DNA of 64,000 bases from JAJXWB01 sp964634325 (GTDB lineage Bacteria > Pseudomonadota > Alphaproteobacteria > Rhizobiales > Beijerinckiaceae), in the NCBI GenBank assembly GCA_964634325.1, contig CAZWJF010000012.1, forward strand, positions 1-64,000, read 5' to 3'. The position numbers and the translations under genes were made by a program. Shown here one piece after another: positions 8,850 to 17,595 of this stretch. Numbering within the stretch: the first letter of the stretch is position 1; each line of letters begins with the position of its first letter. The notes under the pieces were generated by a model. That model did no database searches, had not been told where the DNA came from, and saw nothing but the letters and a program-made list of their open reading frames with translations.

Positions 8850-11069
8850 TTAAGCGAAACCGACAGGCTCGCCGCCCGACATAAAGGCCGGGAGCGGGCT
8901 CTCGAAGGCCTCGCGCAATGTTGCGACAAGTATGGGGTCTTCGCCCGGGAGCCGCAACGAATCTCCGCCGGTCGTTCCAATCTTTTGAACCGGAACAGAT
9001 TTTGCGCGCGCCTCGCCGATGATCGCGTCGCTTTGTTCTGGCGGGCAAGTCATCAGATAACGCGCCTGATCTTCCCCGAACAGAACGGCATGCGCGGGTC
9101 CTGGCGGCAGCGACGCAACAGTAGCGCCCATCTCGCCGGCCATAGCCATTTCGGCGAGCGCGACCGCGAGCCCCCCTTCGGACAGATCGTGAACCGCCGA
9201 GACGGCGCCGGCTGAAATCTGCGCGCGGACGAATTCTCCGTTACGCCGCTCGGCGGCGAGGTCGACCGGCGGGGGAGCGCCCTCCTCGCGGCCGCAAATC
9301 GCCGCCAGCCAAGAGGACTGGCCGAGCCAGCCCCGGGTCGCGCCAACCAGCAATAGATCGTGCCCGGGGGCCTTGAAGGCGATCGTCGTCGCCTTTGTCA
9401 CGTCGGCGACGACGCCAACCCCGCCGATCGCGGGCGTCGGCAAAATGCCCGCGCCCTGCGTTTCATTGTAAAGGGACACATTGCCCGACACGATCGGGAA
9501 ATCGAGAGCGCGGCAGGCCTCGCCGATGCCTTCGAGGCAGCCGACGAACTGGCCCATGTATTCGGGACGCTCCGGATTCCCGAAATTGAGATTGTCGGTC
9601 ACCGCGAGGGGGCGCCCGCCGACGGCCGTGATGTTGCGCCAGGCTTCCGCGACCGCCTGACGGCCGCCCTCGACGGGGTCCGCGGCGCAATAGCGCGCGT
9701 TCACGTCGGTGGTGAGCGCAAGTCCTTTGGGACCGTCGCCGATCCGGACCACGGCGGCGTCGCCGCCGGGAGCGACGACGGTGTTGCCGAGGATCAGGTG
9801 ATCATACTGCTCCCAGACCCAGCGCTTCGAACAGAGATCAGGCGTTCCGAGCAAGCGCATCAGCGAGTCGCGAGCGCTCATCGGCGGCGCGACAGAGGTT
9901 GCGTCCAGCGTCGCCGGTTTCGGCGTCGGAGCATGCGGGCGATCGTAGAGCGGGGCTTCGTCGCCCAGCTCCTTGATCGGCAGGTCCGCCTTCACCTCGC
10001 CGCCGTGCTTGATCACGAACCGCAGGGTGTCCGTCGTCTTGCCGATGACGGCGAAGTCGAGACCCCATTTGCGGAAAATAGCCTCGGCCTGCGGCTCCTT
10101 TTCGGGCGTCAGAACCATGAGCATGCGCTCCTGACTCTCCGACAGCATCATTTCATAGGCGGTCATGCCAGTTTCGCGGCAGGGCACCTTGTCCAGATCC
10201 AGCTCGATGCCGAGGTTGCCCTTCGCGCCCATCTCGACCGCAGAAGAAGTGAGCCCGGCGGCGCCCATGTCCTGGATGGCGATGACGGCGCCGCTCTTCA
10301 TCAGCTCGAGGCACGCCTCGAGCAGCAATTTCTCCGCGAAGGGGTCCCCGACCTGCACGGTCGGGCGCTTTTCCTCGGCGTCGGCCTCGAAGGAAGCGGA
10401 GGCCATCGTCGCGCCGTGGATTCCGTCACGACCGGTCTTGGAGCCGAGATAGACGATCGGGTTCCCGACGCCGGTCGCCTTTGCGTAGAAAATCTCGTTG
10501 GCGTCGGCGAGGCCGACGGCCATGGCGTTGACGAGAATGTTGCCGTCATAGGCCTTGTGGAAGCTGGTCGAACCGCCGACGGTCGGCACCCCGAAGGAAT
10601 TTCCATATCCGCCGATGCCGGCGACGACGCCGCCGACGAGATGACGGGTTTTCGGGTGCGACGGCGAGCCGAATCGCAACAAATTCAAACAGGCGATCGG
10701 CCGCGCGCCCATTGTGAAGACGTCCCGCAAAATGCCGCCGACGCCGGTCGCCGCGCCCTGATAGGGCTCGATGAAGGACGGGTGGTTGTGGCTCTCCATT
10801 TTGAAGACGCAGGCCTGCCCGTCGCCGATATCGATCACGCCGGCGTTTTCGCCCGGGCCCTGGATCACCCACGGCGCTTTGGTCGGCAGCTTGCGGAGAT
10901 GAATGCGGGAGGACTTGTAGGAGCAGTGCTCGTTCCACATGGCCGAGAAGATGCCGAGCTCCGTGAAAGTCGGCGTTCGACCTATCAGCTTGAGAATCCG
11001 TGCGTATTCGTCCGGTTTGAGGCCGTGTGCGGCCACCAGCTCCGGCGTGACGGTCGGTTCGTTTGGCAA
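8850..11069 (-). CDS. purL: Phosphoribosylformylglycinamidine synthase, subunit II
   Basis: Small-type PurL, the ATP-dependent amidotransferase domain that converts FGAR to FGAM in purine synthesis with PurQ and PurS. From the TTG at 11069 it is 739 residues, the normal length for the small form, and begins PNEPTVTPELVAAHGL as relatives do. The frame stays open to a GTG at 11186, but the extra 39 residues are cysteine-rich and unlike the family. No strong ribosome-binding site decides between the two. Motifs include FTELGIFSAMWNEHCSYKSS and DGQACVFKMESHNHPS. It is separated from purQ by an ompW-family gene on the other strand, so it needs its own promoter. Confidence 0.95.
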   Translation of the reverse strand: MPNEPTVTPELVAAHGLKPDEYARILKLIGRTPTFTELGIFSAMWNEHCSYKSSRIHLRKLPTKAPWVIQGPGENAGVIDIGDGQACVFKMESHNHPSFIEPYQGAATGVGGILRDVFTMGARPIACLNLLRFGSPSHPKTRHLVGGVVAGIGGYGNSFGVPTVGGSTSFHKAYDGNILVNAMAVGLADANEIFYAKATGVGNPIVYLGSKTGRDGIHGATMASASFEADAEEKRPTVQVGDPFAEKLLLEACLELMKSGAVIAIQDMGAAGLTSSAVEMGAKGNLGIELDLDKVPCRETGMTAYEMMLSESQERMLMVLTPEKEPQAEAIFRKWGLDFAVIGKTTDTLRFVIKHGGEVKADLPIKELGDEAPLYDRPHAPTPKPATLDATSVAPPMSARDSLMRLLGTPDLCSKRWVWEQYDHLILGNTVVAPGGDAAVVRIGDGPKGLALTTDVNARYCAADPVEGGRQAVAEAWRNITAVGGRPLAVTDNLNFGNPERPEYMGQFVGCLEGIGEACRALDFPIVSGNVSLYNETQGAGILPTPAIGGVGVVADVTKATTIAFKAPGHDLLLVGATRGWLGQSSWLAAICGREEGAPPPVDLAAERRNGEFVRAQISAGAVSAVHDLSEGGLAVALAEMAMAGEMGATVASLPPGPAHAVLFGEDQARYLMTCPPEQSDAIIGEARAKSVPVQKIGTTGGDSLRLPGEDPILVATLREAFESPLPAFMSGGEPVGFA

Positions 11070-11290
11070 GGGAGGGCCGATCCGATGAAGACTGCGACAG
11101 GATGGTTCGCTTAACCGGGCGCGGCTGCGAAGGCAACACGTCGCAGGAGTGTTGCAATTCCGACACGTCCCGGCGCCGAATGCCACGATTCAGCCGGCCG
11201 TTGACATAGGTCAATTATTTTTTGTCGTCGTCGACAGAGTTTCGGTCGTGGAATCCAGCGCGTCCTGCGCAGAATGCAAGAGGCAAAAAT

Positions 11291-12127
11291 ATGACGTTTA
11301 AGAATTTCCTTCGCGGCACGGCGTCGGTCGCCGGCCTGCTGGTGATCGGTTCGGCCGCGATGGCGGCGGACCTTCCGTCGCGCAAGGTCGAAGCTGCCGC
11401 TCCGGTCATGATCGACACGTTCCAGCCTTTCCAGATTCGTCTGCGCGCCACCGCGGTGATCCCGGACGGCAAGACGACCTGGTATGACCAATTCGGCGCG
11501 ATTCTGCCGCTCGTCGCGCTGAGCGGCGGCGCGGGCAGCCAGATCTTCGGTTCGGGCGCCAAGGTTTCGACGACGGTCATTCCGGAAGTCGACGTCTCCT
11601 ACTACTTCACGAAGAACATCGCGATCGAAGCGATCTGCTGCGTCTCGAAGCATAGCGTCTCGGGCACGGGCTGGCTGCAGGGCCTGAACGTCGGCTCGAC
11701 CTGGGTGTTCCCGCCGACCGTCATGCTGCAGTATCACTTCACGAACTTCGGCGCTTTCCAGCCGTACGTCGGCGTGGGCGTGAACTTCACCGCCTTCTTC
11801 GGCACGAAGGCCTCGAACAGCTTCGCGCCGTTCCTGACGCCCGTCGGTCTGGTTGGCGCGAACGCCGTCACCAGCCTGAACGTCGGCAGCTCGTGGGGCG
11901 TCGCCGGTCAGGTCGGCTTCGACTACATGCTCAACCAGAACTGGGGCATCAACGTCGACGTGAAGCGCATCATGATGCGCCCGACCGCCTACGGCAACGT
12001 GTTCAACACTGCGGTCGGCGCCTTCATCCCGGTCCGCGCCAAGGTCAACATCGATCCGTGGGTCGTCAGCGCTGGCGTGACCTACCGCTTCGGCGGCGCG
12101 GCCGGCCCGGTCGTCGCGAAGTACTGA
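11291..12127 (+). CDS. OmpW-family outer membrane protein
   Basis: A 278-residue protein with a signal peptide ending AAMAA (about residue 23) and a mature domain of alternating hydrophobic strands. It has OmpW hallmarks: YYFTKNIAIEA, LQYHFTNFGAFQPYVGVGVNFT, FDYMLNQNWGINVDVKR and a C-terminal VTYRFG strand. OmpW proteins are eight-stranded beta-barrels with a narrow hydrophobic channel. The ATG at 11291 directly precedes the signal peptide. A strong hairpin terminator follows. The gene lies on the plus strand between purL and purQ, which are usually neighbours, so it looks inserted into the purine operon. Confidence 0.9.
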   Translation: MTFKNFLRGTASVAGLLVIGSAAMAADLPSRKVEAAAPVMIDTFQPFQIRLRATAVIPDGKTTWYDQFGAILPLVALSGGAGSQIFGSGAKVSTTVIPEVDVSYYFTKNIAIEAICCVSKHSVSGTGWLQGLNVGSTWVFPPTVMLQYHFTNFGAFQPYVGVGVNFTAFFGTKASNSFAPFLTPVGLVGANAVTSLNVGSSWGVAGQVGFDYMLNQNWGINVDVKRIMMRPTAYGNVFNTAVGAFIPVRAKVNIDPWVVSAGVTYRFGGAAGPVVAKY

Positions 12128-12150
12128 GATTTCCTCAGAGAACAGCGAAA

Positions 12151-12176
12151 AGCCCGGCGAAAGCCGGGCTTTTTGT
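12151..12176 (+). terminator. Rho-independent terminator of the ompW-family gene
   Basis: An eight-base-pair stem, AGCCCGGC paired with GCCGGGCT around a GAAA tetraloop, is followed by TTTTGTTTT. It starts 24 bases after the ompW stop codon and is oriented to end its transcript. Confidence 0.9.
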
Positions 12177-12247
12177 TTTGGTGTCGCTACAGCAGCAGAC
12201 GCAGACTGGGGCCGCCGTCAAACGGCGATCAAACCCTCTGGAGCCCG

Positions 12248-12940
12248 TCAGGCTGAAATCGTTGCGAGGCTCTGAAACATCCCGCGACCGTCGGTTCCGC
12301 CCACGAGCGGGTCGATCAGATTCTCCGGGTGCGGCATCAGGCCGAGAACGTTGAAGCGCTCGGAATAGATGCCGGCGATATCGTTGCGCGAGCCGTTGGG
12401 ATTGGCCGCGCCGCCCACCACGCCGTGAGCGTCGCAGTAGCGGAAGGCCACGCGACCGTCCTTCTCCAGGGTCTCGATCGTCGAGTCGTCGGCTTCGTAG
12501 TTGCCCTCGCCATGGGCGATCGCGACTTTGATAACGTCGCCGGGCCTGTAGGCGCTCGTGAACGGCGGGGCGGCGCGTTCGACGCGCAAGTGCTGCATAC
12601 GGCAAACGAAATGCAGATTGGCGTTGCGCATCAAAACGCCAGGCAGCAGCCCGCTCTCGCAGAGGATCTGAAATCCATTGCAGATTCCAAGGACGTAGCC
12701 GCCGCGCGCCGCGTGACGACGCACCGCGTCCATGATCGGCGCTCGACCAGCGATGGCCCCGCAGCGGAGGTAATCGCCGTAGCTGAATCCACCGGGTAGG
12801 ACGACGAGATCGGTTGCGGGCGGGAGGTCGTGATCCGCATGCCAGACGATCGAGGGTTCGCGACCGGTCGCCTGCCGCAGCGCTCGCGCTGCGTCGCCTT
12901 CGCGATTCGAACCGGGAAAGAGTATGACCGCAGCCTTCAT
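12248..12940 (-). CDS. purQ: Phosphoribosylformylglycinamidine synthase, glutaminase subunit
   Basis: A 230-residue class I glutamine amidotransferase that supplies ammonia to PurL. The catalytic cysteine is C87 in GICNGFQIL, and the His/Glu pair is H204 and E206 in PHPEN. The N-terminus AAVILFPGSNREGD is typical of PurQ. The ATG at 12940 is chosen because it matches this start and gives family length. It lies 17 bases after purS in the same direction. Its normal partner purL is next on this strand but only after an intervening plus-strand ompW-family gene. Confidence 0.96.
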   Translation of the reverse strand: MKAAVILFPGSNREGDAARALRQATGREPSIVWHADHDLPPATDLVVLPGGFSYGDYLRCGAIAGRAPIMDAVRRHAARGGYVLGICNGFQILCESGLLPGVLMRNANLHFVCRMQHLRVERAAPPFTSAYRPGDVIKVAIAHGEGNYEADDSTIETLEKDGRVAFRYCDAHGVVGGAANPNGSRNDIAGIYSERFNVLGLMPHPENLIDPLVGGTDGRGMFQSLATISA

Positions 12941-12957
12941 GCCCGTGTCCGCGTCCG

Positions 12958-13197
12958 TCAGCCCAAGTCGATCTTGAAGTTTTCGATGACCGTATTGGCC
13001 AACAGCTTCTCGCAGGCGGCCTGAAGCCGCTGGCTCGCAAGCGCCTTGTCGTCTCCGGCGATCTCGACGTCGAACACCTTGCCCTGCCGGACGCTGGCGA
13101 TCCCCTCCACGCCGAGCGATTTCAACGCGCCTTCGATCGCCTTGCCCTGCGGATCGAGAACGCCGTTCTTGAGGGTGACGACAACTCTGGCTTTCAT
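12958..13197 (-). CDS. purS: Phosphoribosylformylglycinamidine synthase subunit PurS
   Basis: A 79-residue protein that bridges PurL and PurQ in the three-subunit FGAM synthase. It shows the family pattern KARVVVTLKNGVLDPQGKAI, followed by LGVEGIASVRQGKVFDVEI and ending FKIDLG. It lies between purC and purQ with short gaps, which supports a single transcript. Confidence 0.95.
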   Translation of the reverse strand: MKARVVVTLKNGVLDPQGKAIEGALKSLGVEGIASVRQGKVFDVEIAGDDKALASQRLQAACEKLLANTVIENFKIDLG

Positions 13198-13242
13198 TTT
13201 CCGTTCCAGCGAGACGAGAGCGAACGCCGACGAGGCGGCAAA

Positions 13243-14004
13243 TTACTGAACGAGCTTGGGTCCGCCGCGCGGCGGATCCTCGGACTGAAGAATGCCGAGC
13301 CTGCGCGCGACTTCCGTATAGGCCTCGACGAGGCCGCCCATATCCCTGCGGAACCGGTCCTTGTCGAGCTTGTCGTTCGATTTGACGTCCCACAGACGGC
13401 ACGAATCCGGAGAAATCTCGTCAGCGACGACGATCCGCATCAGATCGTTTTCCCAAAGCCTTCCGCATTCCATCTTGAAGTCGACGAGCCGAATACCGAC
13501 GCCGAGAAACAGGCCGGACAGGAAATCGTTGACCCTGATGGCCAGCGCCATGATGTCGTCGATTTCCTGCGGACTGGCCCAACCGAAAGCGGTGATGTGC
13601 TCTTCCGACACCATCGGATCGTTCAGCGCGTCGTTCTTGTAGTAAAATTCGATGATCGACCGGGGAAGCTGCGTGCCTTCCTCAATGCCGAGCCTTTGCG
13701 ACAAAGAACCGGCGGCGACATTGCGGACCACCACTTCCAGCGGAACTATCTCCACCTCGCGGATCAATTGCTCGCGCATATTGAGCCGGCGAATGAAATG
13801 GGTCGGGACGCCGATGTTGTTCAAGTGCTGGAAGATGAACTCCGAAATCCGGTTGTTCAGAACGCCCTTGCCGTCGATGACTTCGTGCTTCTTGGCGTTG
13901 AACGCGGTTGCATCGTCCTTGAAGTGCTGCACGAGCGTGCCGGGTTCCGGGCCTTCGTACAGAACCTTGGCCTTGCCTTCGTAGATGCGACGACGGCGGT
14001 TCAT
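13243..14004 (-). CDS. purC: Phosphoribosylaminoimidazole-succinocarboxamide synthase
   Basis: SAICAR synthetase, which joins aspartate to CAIR in purine synthesis. The 253-residue product starts MNRRRRIYEGKAKVLYEG and contains the KDDATAFNAKK segment and the SPDSCRLWD nucleotide/substrate motif. The frame is open 35 codons further upstream, but only the ATG at 14004 gives the family's N-terminus and length. It heads the purC-purS-purQ group. It is divergent from the DUF1476 gene, so the gap 14005-14250 must hold promoters for both. Confidence 0.96.
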   Translation of the reverse strand: MNRRRRIYEGKAKVLYEGPEPGTLVQHFKDDATAFNAKKHEVIDGKGVLNNRISEFIFQHLNNIGVPTHFIRRLNMREQLIREVEIVPLEVVVRNVAAGSLSQRLGIEEGTQLPRSIIEFYYKNDALNDPMVSEEHITAFGWASPQEIDDIMALAIRVNDFLSGLFLGVGIRLVDFKMECGRLWENDLMRIVVADEISPDSCRLWDVKSNDKLDKDRFRRDMGGLVEAYTEVARRLGILQSEDPPRGGPKLVQ

Positions 14005-14250
14005 GGCGTTCAACCGTAGCTCGAGGATCGAAAAAGTCGGCTCGCCCCGGGAATCCAAGGCCAGCAACGGCTGAGGTCGTATCGCGTTCGGCCCCTCGAT
14101 ACAACCCACGCCAATGGTCGCTGCGCCCGATCGACGCGATTTCTTTGGCGTCTTTTTCGCGTCAAACCGCTAGGAATTCGCCTCTTGCATCGGTATATGA
14201 GCCTCATACTCCGTCGATGACGGAGGAGACAGGAATTTCGGGACCAAGCG

Positions 14251-14574
14251 ATGACGACCTTCGACCGGCGCGAAGAGAGCTTTGAGAAGAAATACGCGCA
14301 TGACGAGGAGTTGCGGTTTCGGGCGGTCGCCCGTCGCAACAAGCGTCTTGCGGCGTGGGCGAACGAGAAGCTCGGCAAGCCGGCCTCGGAAGCGGACGCC
14401 TATTTCAAGCAGGTAATGGCCGCCGACCTGACGGAGCCGGGCGACGAAGACGTCGTGCGCAAGATCGCCGCCGATTTCACCGCCGCGGGCGTTCAGCAGT
14501 CGGAACATCAGATTCGCCGCACGATGGACGAGCTGATGGCGACCGCGATCGACGAGATCAAGGCCGGCAAGTAG
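14251..14574 (+). CDS. DUF1476 protein, likely F1-ATPase zeta-type inhibitor
   Basis: A 107-residue, charged, helical protein beginning MTTFDRREESFEKKYAHDEE, the recognisable start of the DUF1476 family. The Paracoccus denitrificans member is the zeta subunit that inhibits the F1-ATPase against ATP hydrolysis. That function is assigned by family. It is divergent from purC and lies 52 bases before xerC. A 7-base-pair hairpin at 14209-14225 (CTCCGTC, loop GAT) lies in the upstream region, close to the start. Confidence 0.9.
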   Translation: MTTFDRREESFEKKYAHDEELRFRAVARRNKRLAAWANEKLGKPASEADAYFKQVMAADLTEPGDEDVVRKIAADFTAAGVQQSEHQIRRTMDELMATAIDEIKAGK

Positions 14575-14626
14575 GATTTCGTTTACCGTTTCACCCGAAC
14601 GTAGCGCCCGATGCCACGGGACGGCG

Positions 14627-15616
14627 GTGACGGTTTTGGAGCCCTTCGGACGAGCCGAACAGTCGAATCGGGCCGAGCCCGGCGTGGAGGCGCTGCAGCG
14701 CGCCTGGATTGAGCATCTGGCCGGCGAGCGCCGCATGGCGGCGCTGACGTTGGACGCCTATCGTCGCGACATCCGACAGTTCCTCGACTTTGTCTCTGCA
14801 AGAATCGGCCGTTCGCCGAGCTTGAAAGACTTGAGCGCTCTGACGCAGGCCGACGCGCGCGCGTTTCTCGCATCGCGGCGAGAAGCGGGGGTCAGCAATC
14901 GATCGTTGCTGCGCGGGCTCGCGGGACTGAGGTCCTTCCTGCGCTTTCTGGATCGCGAGGGGCACGCCAAAATCGACGCATTCGCCGCGGCGCGGACGCC
15001 GAAGACAGCGCGTCGTCTGCCCAAGGCGTTGAACGTATCCGACGCGCGGGATCTGCTCGATCCGGAAACACGCTCAGGCGAATCGCGTGCTCCATGGGTG
15101 CTTGCGCGGGACGCCGCCGTTCTGGCGCTGCTCTACGGCTGCGGCTTGCGAATTTCCGAGGCGTTGGGACTGAGACGCGGCGAGGCGCCGATCGGGCGAC
15201 GAGACCTGGTCACAGTGCGTGGCAAAGGCGGAAAGACCCGGAGCGCGCCCGTGATCGAACCCGTTAGACGAGCGATCGAAACCTATCTCGAGCTTTGCCC
15301 CTATCGGCTCGAATCGGACGGCCCTCTCTTCGTCGGCGCGAAAGGCGGGCCTCTTTCCCCCAGAATCGTCCAGCTTGCGGTGGAGCGAATGCGCGGCGCG
15401 CTCGGCCTGCCGGATTCGGCTACGCCGCATTCGTTGCGGCACTCCTTTGCGACTCATCTGCTCGGGCGCGGCGGAGACCTCCGATCGATCCAGGAATTGC
15501 TGGGCCACGCCTCTCTCTCGACGACCCAGATCTACACGGCGATCGATACGCAACGGCTGCTCGCGGCGTATTCGTCGGCTCATCCGCGCGCGCGCCGTAC
15601 GCCGTCCAGCGGATAA
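14627..15616 (+). CDS. xerC: Site-specific tyrosine recombinase XerC
   Basis: A 329-residue tyrosine recombinase with all catalytic residues visible: R175 in CGLRISE, K200 in RGKGGKTR, H268 and R271 in PHSLRHSFATHLL, H294 in LLGHASLSTTQIY and nucleophile Y303. With XerD (encoded at 55287-56231) it resolves chromosome dimers at dif. Assignment as XerC rests on sequence character and on the second copy being XerD-like. The GTG at 14627 is the chosen start. Its 3' end overlaps the convergent thpR gene by 37 bases. Confidence 0.88.
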   Translation: MTVLEPFGRAEQSNRAEPGVEALQRAWIEHLAGERRMAALTLDAYRRDIRQFLDFVSARIGRSPSLKDLSALTQADARAFLASRREAGVSNRSLLRGLAGLRSFLRFLDREGHAKIDAFAAARTPKTARRLPKALNVSDARDLLDPETRSGESRAPWVLARDAAVLALLYGCGLRISEALGLRRGEAPIGRRDLVTVRGKGGKTRSAPVIEPVRRAIETYLELCPYRLESDGPLFVGAKGGPLSPRIVQLAVERMRGALGLPDSATPHSLRHSFATHLLGRGGDLRSIQELLGHASLSTTQIYTAIDTQRLLAAYSSAHPRARRTPSSG

Positions 15617-16134
15617 GCGACCTCGATCCGGTACGGCCCTCCTCCCGTCGAATCCTTCGAAGAATAAAGTACGAACCGTGCGGCATCGAACGACATGGGC
15701 CGCATGTCGCCGCGCGATTCAATGAACGCCGCAACGGCTTCGGCGCTGACATTCTTCAGACGGGCGAGCGTGACATGCGGAACGAACTTGCGCGCGTCGC
15801 CGGGCGCGCCCAGTCGCCGCATGATCGCCTCGTGCTCCGCCTGAAGAGCCATCAGCGCAGCGCTTTCCTTCGCGCGGGCGATGAGCGACCGCGGGCGGTC
15901 CGTTCCAAATGTCGCAAGGCGTTCGAGCGATACGCGCACCGGCGCGGACTTCACGTGCTCAAGTTCGAACGCGATTTCGTTGGCCAACGCGTTGCCGACG
16001 TCGCCGACGAAGCGAAGCGTCAAGTGAAAATCCGACGGCTCGATCCACCGGGCTCCGGCGACGCCGCCCCGCAGCAACGTCAGCTCGGTCGCAATACCAG
16101 CGGGAATTTCGAGACCCGTGAACAAGCGCGGCAT
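15580..16134 (-). CDS. thpR: RNA 2',3'-cyclic phosphodiesterase
   Basis: A 184-residue member of the 2H phosphoesterase superfamily, LigT/ThpR type. The two signature motifs are HLTL (H37, T39) and HVTL (H120, T122). These enzymes hydrolyse 2',3'-cyclic phosphate ends of RNA. It follows the GDSL esterase gene by 19 bases on the same strand and overlaps the xerC 3' end. Confidence 0.93.
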   Translation of the reverse strand: MPRLFTGLEIPAGIATELTLLRGGVAGARWIEPSDFHLTLRFVGDVGNALANEIAFELEHVKSAPVRVSLERLATFGTDRPRSLIARAKESAALMALQAEHEAIMRRLGAPGDARKFVPHVTLARLKNVSAEAVAAFIESRGDMRPMSFDAARFVLYSSKDSTGGGPYRIEVAYPLDGVRRARG

Positions 16135-16153
16135 GGCGCGGCCTCCGGAAAAG

Positions 16154-16921
16154 CTAATTCGCGCCTGGACGGACGCGATCGCCGAAACGCCCTTTCAGTA
16201 CGCCTTCCAGAAACGGCGCGAAGCCGCTGACGATCCGCTCGACCCCAGCCTTGTTCGGGTGCAGGCCGTCGGGCAGGGTCAGCGCAGGATCGCCGGCGAC
16301 CCCTTCAAGGAAGAACGGGTAAAGCGGGGCGTCGAATTCGCGCGCGAGAGCCGGATAGATCGCGTCGAACTGCTTTCGATAGGGTTCGCCCCAATTGGCC
16401 ACCGATTGCATGCCGGCCAATACGACGTACGCTTTCCGGTCCCGCAACCGTTCGACAATCGCGCGCAAGGCCCGGTCTGCATCGGCTGGCGGGGCGCCGC
16501 GCAGCATATCGTTGGCGCCGAGCTCCACGATCACGAGATCGGTCCCATCCGGCGTCGACCAGTCGAGGCGGGCGAGCCCGCCCGCCGCCGTATCTCCGGA
16601 AACGCCGGCGTTGGCGATCTCCACCGGATAGCCATCGGCGCGCAGCCGCCGTTCAAGAACTCTCGGAAAAGCATCAGCCTCGGCCAGTCCGTAGCCGGCG
16701 GTCAGGCTGTCGCCAAACGCTACGATGCGAATAGCGGAGGCGTGCGCGACGTGCGATACGGTCATCGCCAGAATTCCCGCGACGAATTGAACTGCCGCCC
16801 ACCGAACCCCATGTTTCCGTGACGCGTTCGTCCCGTTCCCGCCCCGACCAGGTCGTTCTGATCCCGCAAATGTCAAATTCGCCTCTCCCAACCGTCGCCA
16901 CCGCGGGCGATGCGATTTCAC
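16154..16921 (-). CDS. Secreted GDSL esterase (arylesterase/TesA type)
   Basis: An SGNH-hydrolase with block I FGDSLTAGYG (nucleophile S72 counted from the upstream ATG), block III GAND, and the DGLHPN end with the catalytic Asp-His pair. A hydrophobic segment ending SHVAHASA looks like a signal peptide, so the enzyme is probably periplasmic. The start is uncertain. The ATG at 16921 gives 255 residues but overlaps the divergent ABC gene and leaves a long basic N-tail before the signal, while the next ATG, just before the cleavage site, gives too short a signal. Tandem order with a divergent ABC ATPase/permease pair is common in Proteobacteria. Confidence 0.88.
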   Translation of the reverse strand: MKSHRPRWRRLGEANLTFAGSERPGRGGNGTNASRKHGVRWAAVQFVAGILAMTVSHVAHASAIRIVAFGDSLTAGYGLAEADAFPRVLERRLRADGYPVEIANAGVSGDTAAGGLARLDWSTPDGTDLVIVELGANDMLRGAPPADADRALRAIVERLRDRKAYVVLAGMQSVANWGEPYRKQFDAIYPALAREFDAPLYPFFLEGVAGDPALTLPDGLHPNKAGVERIVSGFAPFLEGVLKGRFGDRVRPGAN

Positions 16922-17595
16922 TCGATTCGGTGCGACTCAACCTCGGCGCCGGCGCGACGCGCGTCGAAGTTCTCAAAGGCATATCGCTCAAATTTCCGCG
17001 GGGAAAGGCGACGGCGATCGTCGGCCCGTCGGGCTGTGGCAAGTCCACCCTGCTGATGACGATCGCGGGGCTGGAGCGCCCGGATTCGGGCGACGTCGAC
17101 ATCGAAGGCCGCTCGATCGTCGCGATGAGCGAGGATGAACTGGCGGAATTTCGCGGGCGACGGATCGGCATCGTGTTCCAGTCGTTTCATCTTCTGCCGA
17201 CGATGACGGCGCTGGAGAACGTCGCCATTCCCCTCGAACTCGCCGGCCGTCGAGATGCTTTCGCGCGCGCCGCCGAAGAGCTCAGGTCGGTGGGGCTCTC
17301 CGACCGCAGCGCGCATTATCCCTCGCAAATGTCCGGCGGCGAGCAACAACGGGTCGCGCTGGCGCGAGCTTTGTCCAACGACCCTGCGGTGCTGCTGGCC
17401 GACGAGCCGACTGGAAACCTGGACGAGGATACCGGTTCGTCGATTATCGATCTGTTGCTGGCGCAAAGCGCGTTGCGCGGGTGCACCCTCGTGATGGTCA
17501 CGCATGATCTCGCGTTGGCCTCGCGTTGCGATCAAATCGTGCGCCTGCATGCAGGACAGGTCGAAGGCGTCTCATCGGGCGCGGGTCCGGCGTGA
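16870..17595 (+). CDS. ABC transporter ATP-binding protein (LolD/YbbA type)
   Basis: A 241-residue ATPase of the MacB/LolD class with Walker A GPSGCGKST (52-60), signature MSGGEQQRVALARAL and Walker B VLLADEPTGNLD. It pairs with the FtsX-like permease whose GTG start overlaps its TGA stop by four bases, so the two are translationally coupled. Order esterase, YbbA-like ATPase, YbbP-like permease is a recurring unit thought to export lipophilic or toxic compounds; the substrate is unknown. A GTG at 16819 is an alternative start. Confidence 0.92.
   Translation: MSNSPLPTVATAGDAISLDSVRLNLGAGATRVEVLKGISLKFPRGKATAIVGPSGCGKSTLLMTIAGLERPDSGDVDIEGRSIVAMSEDELAEFRGRRIGIVFQSFHLLPTMTALENVAIPLELAGRRDAFARAAEELRSVGLSDRSAHYPSQMSGGEQQRVALARALSNDPAVLLADEPTGNLDEDTGSSIIDLLLAQSALRGCTLVMVTHDLALASRCDQIVRLHAGQVEGVSSGAGPA

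Noticed and set aside
14627..15616. Tyrosine recombinase as integrase of a mobile element
   Set aside because: Flanked by housekeeping genes with no direct repeats or tRNA target, and a matching XerD is at 55287-56231; the pair fits dimer resolution.
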